Assembly (NCBI GenBank): GCA_029216955.1
Contig: JANAVB010006998.1
Coordinates: 860,764-924,763 of the forward strand
From: Iris pallida
Lineage: Eukaryota > Streptophyta > Magnoliopsida > Asparagales > Iridaceae
DNA length: 64,000 nucleotides
Reading direction: 5' to 3'
In this document: positions 1-8,692 of the stretch, piece by piece
Layout of the letters: every line of letters starts with the position of its first letter
How positions within the stretch are numbered: the first letter of the stretch is position 1
Translations under genes and position numbers: made by a program
Notes under the pieces: generated by a model
Told to the model about the DNA's origin: nothing
Database searches by the model: none
The model's input: only the letters and a program-made list of their open reading frames with translations

Positions 1-800
1 ACTCGCTTTGCTAACTGCTTAGCAAATACTTGTTTATATGTTGTCTCATCAATGACAACTGCCTTCTGGACTACTACTTCTTTGTAAGTACTTTGCTTCT
101 TCGGTATCCACAACGTTCTCCGAAACATCCGCGAGAAAAATATTCTTGTCCCTCGCAAACTTGTCTTCAAAGAATTTTGCATCGTGAGACTCAATGATAT
201 GAATGTAAATATATGAAGGATCTCCGAGCGTAGCTTTCAATAGCTTATCCAGAAAAATTGTCATCTTGGTCCTCAACCCCGACTTTTGAATCTTGATATG
301 CAGAAGTTTCACGTACACCAGACACCCCAGACTCGAATGATATTCAAGTCAGGTCTAATCTTGAACCAGTATTTATGAGAAGTAAAGACAGATGTGGTGA
401 ACGGTACTTTACATGGAAAGAAACGTAGCCGTAAGCACAATCTATCTGTAGAAGAGTATTGGAAGATCCGTAATAAAGATATTATTATCTCTGACAGCAT
501 ACTGATCTTCCGCTTTGAAACTCCACTAGATTAGAGATACTATGGAGCAGTCATTTTATAGCCAATTCCATATTCATAGCAGAACCGTGCGAATCCAAGA
601 AAATGATACTCTCCGCCTTATCAATCCTGAGTATATAATGAGACTACTGAGCAATCATTTCATAGCCAATTCCATGTTTATTGCAGAACCATACGAATCC
701 AAGAAAACGATACTCTATGTCTCAATCAATTCTGAGTCACTTGAGTTGTCAATCGGCTAGATGTTCAGCTTCGCCCCTGAAGTCTGTAAGGCCCCTGGAT
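1..800 (-). pseudogene. Ty1/copia integrase fragment, decayed, runs off the left edge
   Basis: Read on the minus strand, the first 320 bases encode a peptide that follows the integrase C-terminal region of the full copia element at 7079-11008. Shared landmarks are the YVKL and KIQK segments and the FEDKFAR motif. Bases 1-90 continue into the linker that leads to reverse transcriptase (VVQ, DETT and AKRV align). From 320 to about 800 the DNA still aligns with integrase DNA near 9020-9350, but the frame is broken many times. It is an older relative of the same copia family, cut by the window edge on the RT side. No LTR is visible. Confidence 0.8.
541..737. repeat. Imperfect tandem duplication, period about 104 bp
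   Basis: Two copies of about 92 bp begin at 541 and 645. Both contain the block TAGCCAATTCCAT and the block CGAATCCAAGAAAA. The period is not a multiple of three, so the copies are read in different frames. Both copies resemble the integrase DNA near 9218-9310 of the intact copia element, so this is a local duplication in the decayed fragment. Confidence 0.75.
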
Positions 801-1467
801 TTTTTGGGTTTCTTTTAAAAAAATTATATGAATTATTTTCAATAAATATTTTAATATAATTAGTTTTGATTATTAAAAATACCTTTCCATGACTTTGATT
901 TTTGGAGCGCCAGGGACATTAATCTCTCAAAACGTCCTTCATGAGTTTTGACCTAGACAACTTTATCTTCAATATGATATATCATGTCTCACTTAAACTT
1001 GTTCTCTTGCATTCTATTTACATTGCACAACATTTTGGTCAATTTAGGCCATTTGACCATCTACCGAAAAACTTGACCAAACTTCCAATTTAATTTCGAG
1101 GCTCGATATCGATCCAACCTAAACGACCAAATATATAGTTTTGGCCTATTTTGAGCCTACTACACACATGCCATGCATGTGCCATCCAACTGAGCTCCCG
1201 CACGTTATTATTTCATCAATGATCATAATTGATCTAAATTGTAGTCATGATCGCACCAAGTTCAATCTAACCCAAGCCACCCAACCCAAGTGCATGTGAT
1301 CTCCATCTTTTATTGCTATTATTACTAATATTTATATTTTAATATATTACTAATTAAGTTAGAATTCAAATACCTCTACCTAAAGGACCTGAGCCTAAAT
1401 TATTTTGTCACCAGTGTGGATGAATAAGTGAGTAGACTAGAGTATATATGTATGTGTATAATTCACA

Positions 1468-1469
<2 letters not shown>
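801..1469. other. AT-rich intergenic stretch, no gene seen
   Basis: No ORF, TIR, LTR end or repeat family was recognised. The base composition is AT-rich with scattered stops in all frames. Confidence 0.6.
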
Positions 1470-1512
<43 letters not shown>

Positions 1513-1541
1513 AAAAAAAAAATATATATATATATATATAC
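1470..1541. repeat. (TA)n microsatellite at the 3' end of LINE copy A
   Basis: TA runs at 1470-1510 and 1522-1541 are separated by an A-rich spacer. The tract directly abuts the 3' untranslated region of the minus-strand LINE copy, in the place where a LINE tail would lie. Confidence 0.85.
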
Positions 1542-2440
1542 GTATGTATGGAGCAACCACCATATCATATTCAGAGGCGCAAAATACCGTAGCCTTTACA
1601 AGTATACCCAAAAAGGGAAGCAGATAAAAGGAAAATGAGCAGGGGTGCTAGCCCATACTCATGGGCAGAAAAACTCGAACAAAACAGGGGGTTCAGCTAT
1701 ACAGGGGGAGCCAGAATCCCTCCCGTATGTGCTTACATTGTCAGCTAGCCTTGTGGATCTGTCTGTGGACCTCTTGGATAAGTTGGTTGGTGTTGAACAG
1801 GCGCCCCTCATATCTGAATTTATTTTGGTTCTTCCAAATGACCCATGTGATGGTGGCTGCAACGATCTGGTGGCCGTGCGATGCTTTAACCCAGTCGGCA
1901 AAGAGATCGTTCAAGCCCCCAACGTCCTGCTCCGGAAGGTAAAAATTAGTGAATCTGATCCACACTTCCATAGCCAGGTCTCCAAAATAAAGGATGTGCT
2001 AGACAATTTTAGCCTGTCTGTCCGAGCAACAATGACACGCTGAGGTTAATTTGTAGCCGATAGTGGCGAGAGCATCATCGGTGGGAAGTTTTCTGCGGAT
2101 CGCTCTCCAGATCAGGAAGGACCACTTCTTGGGGATGCATGACTGCCAAAAAGCCCCGATGATGGAGGATGGAGCACCGAGACCTCGAACCGCACGATGC
2201 GCGGTAGCCAGAGTGAAGGTTTCGTTAGTCGTTAGGGACCACCGCAGGGTGTCTCGATTCGTGCCGATCTCCAAACCGGAGGCAGCAATACCAACTGCAG
2301 CCTCTTCTCCGATCCACTCTGTGACCTGCTCCCAATTACACTCCCCCTCGTCGATCCCCAGCTCCCTAATAGTTGCAGAGGTAGGGGCACCCGGTTTCGG
2401 GGAACTGCGTCCTGGTGCCGCATCCTTCACGGGCGGCACC
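1542..2440 (-). mobile_element. 5'-truncated LINE, copy A (zf-RVT domain and 3' UTR)
   Basis: The minus-strand frame at 1999-2439 shows the reverse-transcriptase-associated zinc-binding region of plant LINEs. Its signature is a W-x-S-C-I-P-K-K-W-S-F-L-I-W-R core, then R-K-L-P-T-D-D and a C-x2-C-C cluster. After one stop the frame at 1741-1971 continues with the V-I-W-K-x-x-N-K-F-R-Y-E-G block and an H-R-x-I-H segment typical of the C-terminal tail. The RT and endonuclease domains are missing, so the copy is 5' truncated. Its 3' UTR (1542-1650) carries GGCGCAAAAT and TTTACAAGTATACCC blocks shared with copies B and C. Confidence 0.8.
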
Positions 2441-2454
2441 TGGCCGAGCCTTTG

Positions 2455-3369
2455 ATCCGTATCCAGCTGGGTTCTGGCGGTTCGTCCCTCTTCAACGAAC
2501 GTTGGTCTGGAGACGCCCTTCTTCCACAGTTACAGGCTGCTCCCTCCAACAGCGTTATTCAGGATATTTAGGATAATGAGGGCAACTGGAACTGGGAGAG
2601 GGCCAGGAAATGGTTAGGAGAGGAGGCGGCAGCCGTGCTGGCTGCCACTGGGTTAAAGATCAAGACGGACCCCGACACATTGAGGTGGTCACTCACGAGT
2701 GATGGAGCTTTCACGTTAGCTTCGACAAGGAGAGTTGTCCGAGGCACCGGAGCGCCATCCCCCTTAATTGCCCCTTTATGGCAATCTTGCATTCCCAAAA
2801 ATGGTCTTTTCTGATTTGGAGAGCGTTCCGCAGGAAGCTTTCCACTGACGATGCGCTCACCACCATTGGCTTCAGTTTAGCTTCAGCTTGTCACTGTTGC
2901 GCAGCACAGCAGTCGGAGACAGCCGAGCACATCCTGTATTCTGGAGGCCTGGCCGTGCAGGGGTGGGACGCTCTTTCCCACAAGTGCAGAAAAGACCCGG
3001 CTGGTGGGGGCTTCAACGATCTTATTGCCACCTAAGGCTCCGCCTCGCACGGCCATCAGATCGTTGCAGTCGCCATTATGTAGATCATTTGGAAGAACCG
3101 TAACAAATTCAGATACGAAGGTCATCAATACAACTATGACAAACTGATCCGGGAGGTCAATAGATAGATCCACAAAGTTAGCAGATTCTGCAAGCACGTC
3201 AGGGAGGATTTCTGGCACTCTTTGCTCTACTGAATAACTTGGAGCTAGCATGCGAGTCCTTGCCCCAGGTCCCATTTTCCTTGTTGTCTTTTATTTTTGC
3301 GCTTACTTGTAAAGCCTTCGACATTTTGCGCCTTATGCATAAATAAAGACGGAATTTTGGTGATATTTG

Positions 3370-3371
<2 letters not shown>
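2455..3371 (+). mobile_element. 5'-truncated LINE, copy B, head to head with copy A
   Basis: This plus-strand copy covers the same stretch as copy A. It has an N-W-N-W-E-R block near 2590, the CIPK..WSFLIWRAFRRKL core near 2795-2840, the C-H-C-C cluster near 2890 and the I-I-W-K-N-R-N-K-F-R-Y-E-G block near 3085-3120. A frameshift near 2800 and several stops break it. The 3' UTR contains the reverse counterpart of the A-copy blocks, a possible AATAAA signal near 3341, and ends directly at the (TA)n run. The two copies differ at many residues, so the inverted pair is not a recent palindrome. Confidence 0.8.

Positions 3372-3451
<80 letters not shown>
3372..3451. repeat. (TA)n microsatellite shared by two converging LINE tails
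   Basis: About 40 uninterrupted TA units. LINE copy B ends into it from the left, and the 3' end of LINE copy C, on the opposite strand, ends into it from the right. Both enter through a TTGATTTATA-like junction. Confidence 0.9.
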
Positions 3452-3453
<2 letters not shown>

Positions 3454-3520
3454 CAAAACCTTCACTTCATATAAATGGAAAGGCCAAAATGTTGGCTGCC
3501 TTCACAAGTATACCCAAAAA
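3452..3520 (-). mobile_element. LINE 3' UTR remnant, copy C
   Basis: The reverse complement keeps the GGGTATACTTGTGAAGGC and CATTTTGGCC blocks seen in the 3' UTRs of copies A and B. No coding part survives. Confidence 0.65.
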
Positions 3521-3586
3521 GAAAGCTAAAAAGCCCCTAGCCCAAAATCAAAAGAGTAACTATCCCACATGTCATTCCAACCGAAA

Positions 3587-3830
3587 CCCACAAGTCCTCC
3601 ACCCCCTCCCTGTATATATACCCACAAGTCCTCCACCCCCTCCCTGTATATATATATATATATATACAGTTTAGGGTATATATACACGTATATATACAGT
3701 TAGATTGAGGGCTATATTTATACGTATATGATTTAGGTTGTATATATGTGCGTATATATAATTTAGGGTGCATATACACATGTATATACACTTCCATCCT
3801 AAATGCAAATTTTCCAACCCATCTAAATAA
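3587..3830. repeat. 34-bp tandem duplication followed by TATA-rich degenerate repeats
   Basis: The unit CCCACAAGTCCTCC plus CACCCCCTCCCTG and a TATATA tail occurs at 3587-3620 and 3621-3654. A (TA)n run and repeated TATACGTATATA / TTTAGGGT blocks follow to about 3790. No gene is present. Confidence 0.7.
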
Positions 3831-4157
3831 TTAGGCCTGACCCAAATCTCTGGCGTAGCAGCAAACCCAGTGCCATACATATACAAAATCTCTCTTTTCT
3901 TTTTGGTTCAAACAAAACCCAGCCCAACACTCCGGCCAATTAACCCACATGAGCTACACCCTATTAAGACAGCGGGCGGGTTGGGTCGAACGGCTCTAAA
4001 GCCGAACCCGACCTGCCCTATAATTCAAATCACTGTACGTCTTCTCCGTGCATTCCTCCCTGCGCGCGACCGCCTATCGAAACACTGGCGTGCTAGTGCA
4101 AGCTGTACGACCACCCTCTCCAGCTGGCCGCGAACCTCTTCTCTTTCTCTTCCTCTG

Positions 4158-4250
4158 TATAAATATAGGGCTTGCCAAGCTCCATCATAGTAAACCCTAG
4201 CCGCCTCTATTCCTCTTCCACTCCTTTTCTTCGTCCCTGCCGAGCTATAG
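4158..4250 (+). promoter_or_regulatory. Orphan promoter-like site: TATA box, telo-box, pyrimidine patch
   Basis: TATAAATA lies at 4158-4165. About 27 bases later comes AAACCCTAG (4192-4200), a telo-box common in 5' UTRs of plant growth-related genes, then a C/T-rich stretch at 4206-4238. Upstream at 3910-3970 there are GCCCA-type motifs. No ORF follows before the CACTA end at 4746, though T|GTAAGC near 4586 could be a 5'-UTR donor. Either a host gene lost its coding part to the insertions, or this is the R/U5 part of an unrecognised LTR. Confidence 0.45.
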
Positions 4251-4745
4251 CCTCGTGCGGATTAAAGGACGACGGATCCAACGCTCCTCAGGTCGCTATG
4301 AGAGCAGTAGCTCGGCGCTGCTAGTGTGATTCTCATAGTGCGGCTTGGTAGGGGTGGAAGCTTCCCACCATCTTGAAGCCTGGGGCAGCCTTGAGCGACT
4401 TCAAGCCTTCGTCGAAGTTGACCTTCTCACACGTCGTGCTCCTGCACCATAGCCGATTATCTCTTCCCACCTCCGTAGCATCGCGGCCGTCTCAGTAGCA
4501 CGTCGGTAGCAAGCCATCAACGCCTGTTCCGAAGAGCTTCCTCTTCCCCCCTCGGTAACGGCTTCCCTCCTTTGCTCGTCTATTTGTAAGCAAAGTATAC
4601 TGTTTTTCCTATTATGCTAGGCATTAGATGCTAGTAGTAGCTGTGGAATTTCATCTACTGCCCGTTAGCTTGTGGGTAATCTGGAACTAGATATAGGGAA
4701 GCATGCTGTTACTTTCGTGGCGTTACCTGGTCCATTTTAGCTGGG
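4251..4745. other. Non-coding stretch between the promoter-like site and the CACTA end
   Basis: GC-richer than its surroundings, with stops in all frames. It may be 5' leader plus intron of the putative transcript starting near 4190. No known family was recognised. Confidence 0.5.
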
Positions 4746-4851
4746 CACTACAAAATTATAGTAATTTAGTGACCAGTTTTCGTTGCTATTTTAACGACTA
4801 ATTAGCGACTAAGTTTCAACTAGTTGAAAATTAACTTTAATGGGTAATAAT
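4746..4851 (+). repeat. CACTA 5' terminal inverted repeat and subterminal repeats
   Basis: CACTACAAAA at 4746-4755 is the terminus. Within 100 bp there are repeated GTGACCAG, ACGACTAA and GCGACTAA units, the usual binding-site array of a CACTA transposase. Confidence 0.75.
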
Positions 4852-6001
4852 TGTTATTGCCGGGAACGCCGGGGCACGCTTTTCGATGGAAAATACAGAA
4901 ACTGAAACAGTTGTAAAGACAACGTTTCAAATGCAATTCCTTAAAGAAGGTTTTGCGACAGAGATCCAGAAGGATTCTGCAAATTACGAGATCTAAAAAG
5001 ATATCGTAATTCACGAATAATCTAAAGAGATTTTCGTGATCGTAGCAAACTGGCAGTAGTGCCTTCTAAAAAGAAGATACTGACAGAACTGCTAAAGGCA
5101 ACAGAAGGGTGACAGGCGAGAGATGGAATTGCTGGGGTGAATGATCACCGTTGCTCAAAGCTTTATTCGCCCTCTGCGAACAGCTTCCAGGAACCAGCAA
5201 GGTTGACGGAAAACCTTGGAACACTCCTGCTCTTCTGACTCCTCGGAAGACGGCGAACTCCTCTGGCAATTGCTCTACTCTTCTCTCTCTGTTTCTGAAG
5301 TAACAGAACCCACCCGTACTAAAAAGTACTAGTGTTTGTGTTAAAAAATACGTTCACTACTCTGTTGTGTTAAAGAACACTTAGAGTTTTCTCCCTGCAA
5401 TTCTGATTTCTCCAACACTGAGAGAGAGGAGAGAACCTGCATATATAGCCCACGGAGCGGTTGCCAAGCAGTTGCCTGAACTTCAGGGTAGTGGCTGAAC
5501 CACTCCTGAAAGTGCAGCAACTGCTGCAACCGTTCCCACTCTAATATGCAGCCAGCCATACGCACATACGCACTCGTGTAACGGGCCGTGCAACGTGGTC
5601 GCGCAAGTGGCTCGCGCAACGAGCGCAACTTAAGCGCACTATGCGCCTAGCGACGATGCTGACGTGCTAAGTGCAAAGTGCGCCAACAAAACGCCACATT
5701 ACGCCTCATGAGCCCTTGAGCCCGAGTCCGAGCCCGAGTCCGAGTCCGAGTCCGAGTCCGAGTCGCTAAGCTCCTACGGAGCTTAGCTCCACGGAAATAA
5801 ATTTCCAAGAGCAAAAAGCTTACAGCTTCTTAATTGTTGATTAAGCCTTTATACCATTAATAATTAATCCCACATGGCACACACCCATGTGCACTACATG
5901 TGCATCTCCATAAAGAGCAAAGACTCATATATATGGAGATACACATTCCTTTCTAGCCGATGTGGGACTAAAAACCAAAACTAAAGGCTAAAAACCCAAC
6001 A
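4852..6001 (-). repeat. Copia 3' LTR (left)
   Basis: 1150 bp, homologous to 11031-12114. It contains a TATA box on the minus strand (ATATATAG at 5441-5448). A CGAGTC/CGAGCC hexamer run at 5716-5764 is longer than in the partner LTR, and a stretch around 5575-5670 has no close match in the other copy. Confidence 0.95.
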
Positions 6002-6002
6002 A

Positions 6003-6012
6003 TCCCCCACAT
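6003..6012 (-). promoter_or_regulatory. Copia polypurine tract
   Basis: The minus strand reads TGTGGGGGAT directly before the left LTR, the normal place for the plus-strand primer of reverse transcription. Confidence 0.8.
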
Positions 6013-7078
6013 ATCTCTATATATATGAGTACGAGTGTTCCCCACAGTAACTGTCCATTATGCTTTTAGGATAGATGCCACTTAAGACTTGAATCTTCCC
6101 ACGTGAGTCAAAAATCAAACTATAATACAAGAATGGACTAAGCCTTGAATTCTGCATCATAGCTGAAATTCTTTCCACTCACCTAATGTAGTTACATGTG
6201 CCTCTGGCTGCACATTTAAGGCCGTGTGCCAGCCTGGTTTCAGTGTATAATATTGGGCGTCTACAAGTTTACCCTCAAGAGACGGCCTGATATCTCTTTG
6301 TCCATACACTATAGGTGAGTTCTTTATTAAAGAGACATGGCATGAAGCGTCCAACGCTTCCTTTACGGTGCTACGCCGCTATGACATGGCCTTAAGCCGA
6401 GGACCTTATCCTGAATCACCGGGAACCTCATCGTAGTGTCATATTACCCGTAGCATGAGGTCTAGCCCCTTTGTAGTGCTAAACTACCCAGCATGAAGCC
6501 TTACGCTTCTGTGCGGTGTTACGCCGCTATGACATGGCTTGCAAGGCCGAGGCTTTATCCCTAGCTGGATTTACCTCATTGTGGTGTCGTACCACCCGTA
6601 ACATGAGGAACACCTCCTCTTTGTAGTGCTGACTACATCCCTCTTTAATTCAATATACAGCATTAGGCCAACTGCCTATTTGCGGTGCTACGCCGTTGTG
6701 ACTTGGCTAACATAGCCGAGGCTTTACCTCCTTCGAGAACCTCATGGTGGAGTCACCGCCACACATAGCATGGAGTCACACTCCTTGTAGTGCTGTGCTA
6801 CCATGCTTCCTGTAAAGCATACCAGACATTCCAAATGCCTGAGAACTCATTAAGGCATTTAAGCCAACCTCCCACAGGACCTGTTTTCCGCAGAAAACAA
6901 CAGTAGACAACAGTGGTTATAGGTCCGTAACCTCTCCATGCCCAATAGAACATGTACCCACCGTTCCTGATATTCTTCCGATTAGTGGTCCTCCCTTGAA
7001 CCAAAAGCTAGATGCCTAGTAGATAAATCTTTGAAGTAATAGCATAAAACTTTATGGTAGGAATACAATAATACAATA
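6013..7078 (-). other. Copia 3' non-coding region
   Basis: About 1.07 kb between the pol stop (7079) and the purine tract. Apart from the repeat block at 6364-6810, I see no coding region. Confidence 0.7.
6364..6810. repeat. Three degenerate tandem repeats in the copia 3' non-coding region
   Basis: Units begin at about 6364, 6512 and 6682 (roughly 130-170 bp each). Each opens with CGGTG(C/T)TACGCCG followed by TATGAC(A)TGGC and a CCGAGG block, then ACCTCAT, and closes with TTGTAGTGCT. They lie between the pol stop and the purine tract, so they would form the end of the genomic RNA. No long ORF crosses them. Confidence 0.75.
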
Positions 7079-8692
7079 TCAGAATGCCTTCAAGCCCATT
7101 TTACAAGCTGTGTCATCGACCAGCTGGCGCTTGAGGCCCTTGGTGAACGGATCCGCCAGGTTCTCCTGACTCCGAACATCAATTACTGCAATAACACCTC
7201 TTTTGATAAGATCGTGTACTGCCATGTGCTTCAACCGCACAGTCCTCTTCTTCCCGTTGAAAAGGTCATTTGATGCCACCGCCGCAGTCGCCTGGTTGTC
7301 GCAGTATATCGGTATCGCCGGTATTTGCGCACCAACCACTGGAAGATCATACATGAGCTCCCGAAGCCATTCTGCTTCCTCGGCTGCGGTATCAAGTGCA
7401 AAGAACTTAGATTCCATGGATGACCGCGAGAGCATAGTCTGCTTCTTCGACTTCCACGATATAGCAGCTCCACCCATTGTGAAAATGTATCCACCTGTGG
7501 ACCTCTCGCTCTCCACCTCTGAGCACCAACTGGCATCACTGAAGCCTTCCACTACCGACGGATCTCCGCTGTAGTACAGTGCATATGTCTGAGTCTTCTT
7601 GAGATATCTCATAACCCGTTCCACAGCTTTCCAGTGTTCAACACCTAGATTGCTCGTAAAACGACTCAGCATTCCCACGACGAAAGCTATGTTAGGCCTT
7701 GTGACAGTAGTAGCATACATCAAACTCCCGATTACGCTTGCATACTCCAGCTGCCTGACGCTTTCCTCTGAATTAGGCTTCAGCTTCAGATCACACCTGT
7801 ACGGCGTATCGATCCCTGGAAGATCCCGATACCCATAACGAGTGATCATTATCTCAATATAATGAGACTGTGACAGCGCTAGTCCAGTGTCTGTCCGGAT
7901 GATCTTGATCCCTAAGATCACATCAGCTTCCCCCAAGTCCTTCATACTGAACTTGCTAGAGATGAACTTCTTTGTCTCAGTGACACAGCTAATATCCGTA
8001 CCTAGGATAAGCATGTCGTCCACGTACAGAGAAACGATCACACCTCTTCCATCAGCGAACTTCGTGTAAACACACTTGTCCGTATCGCTGACCATGTAGC
8101 CATTTGACCTTATAACTTTGTCAAATTTCTCATGCCACATCTTGGGAGCCTGTTTACGACCGTACAAGGATTTTACCAACTTGCAGACTTTGTCTTCAAG
8201 ACCCCTGATGACAAATTCTTCTGGCTGTTGCATGTAAATCTCTTCGGTCAGCTCGCCATTTAGAAAAGCCGTATTCACATCCATCTGATGTATCACCATC
8301 TTATGTATTGCTGCGAGAGCAATCAACATTCTGATGGTGGTCATCCGGGCTACTGGAGCATACGTGTCAAAATAGTCAATCTCCTGCTTCTGAGAAAACC
8401 CCTTGGCTACCAACCTAGCCTTGAACTTGTCAATAGTTCCGTCTGCTTTCATCTTCTTCTTGAAGATCCATTTGCATCCGATGGGTTTCGCTCCTTCAGA
8501 AAGATCAACCAACACCCAAGTGTTATTTGAGGTGATGGAATCAATCTCATTGTCAATCGCATCCTTCCAGAAAACTGCGTCTCTGGTCTTCATCGCCTCA
8601 TCATAGGTAAGCGGATCTGCTTCTACATGATAGGTGACAAAATCACTTCCGAAGTCCTTCGGCCTCCTCACACGCTTAGCTGACGGCTCAGC
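7079..8692 (-). CDS. Copia pol, reverse transcriptase and RNase H part
   Basis: This is the second half of the copia polyprotein, in the same frame as 8693-11008 and separated from it by a single TAA. The apparent start at 8671 is a GTG inside the old frame, not a real start. Counting from there, the copia RT begins near residue 50 (TWVLVDL, CKWIFK) and carries the Q-M-D-V-N-T-A-F-L-N-G block (129-139) and the catalytic YVDD (216-219). RNase H shows D379 (GFSDASW), E420, D458 (YCDNQA) and D507. The C terminus (ADPFTKGL, KMGL) is complete. The enzyme would copy element RNA into DNA inside virus-like particles. Confidence 0.92.
   Translation of the reverse strand, partial: AEPSAKRVRRPKDFGSDFVTYHVEADPLTYDEAMKTRDAVFWKDAIDNEIDSITSNNTWVLVDLSEGAKPIGCKWIFKKKMKADGTIDKFKARLVAKGFSQKQEIDYFDTYAPVARMTTIRMLIALAAIHKMVIHQMDVNTAFLNGELTEEIYMQQPEEFVIRGLEDKVCKLVKSLYGRKQAPKMWHEKFDKVIRSNGYMVSDTDKCVYTKFADGRGVIVSLYVDDMLILGTDISCVTETKKFISSKFSMKDLGEADVILGIKIIRTDTGLALSQSHYIEIMITRYGYRDLPGIDTPYRCDLKLKPNSEESVRQLEYASVIGSLMYATTVTRPNIAFVVGMLSRFTSNLGVEHWKAVERVMRYLKKTQTYALYYSGDPSVVEGFSDASWCSEVESERSTGGYIFTMGGAAISWKSKKQTMLSRSSMESKFFALDTAAEEAEWLRELMYDLPVVGAQIPAIPIYCDNQATAAVASNDLFNGKKRTVRLKHMAVHDLIKRGVIAVIDVRSQENLADPFTKGLKRQLVDDTACKMGLKAF

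Noticed and set aside
1542..3371. One LINE insertion with twin-primed inversion
   Set aside because: Both arms contain the same 3' region and separate 3' ends. Twin priming would give two different parts of one element.
3199..3674. ORFs with long Ile-Tyr runs on both strands
   Set aside because: They are translations of the (TA)n tract, as are similar ORFs at 12627-12982 and 30709-30967.
8669..8671. GTG as a start codon for a separate RT protein
   Set aside because: The sequence upstream to the TAA is in frame and matches the integrase-RT linker. This is one polyprotein with a stop, and plant retroelements do not use GTG starts.
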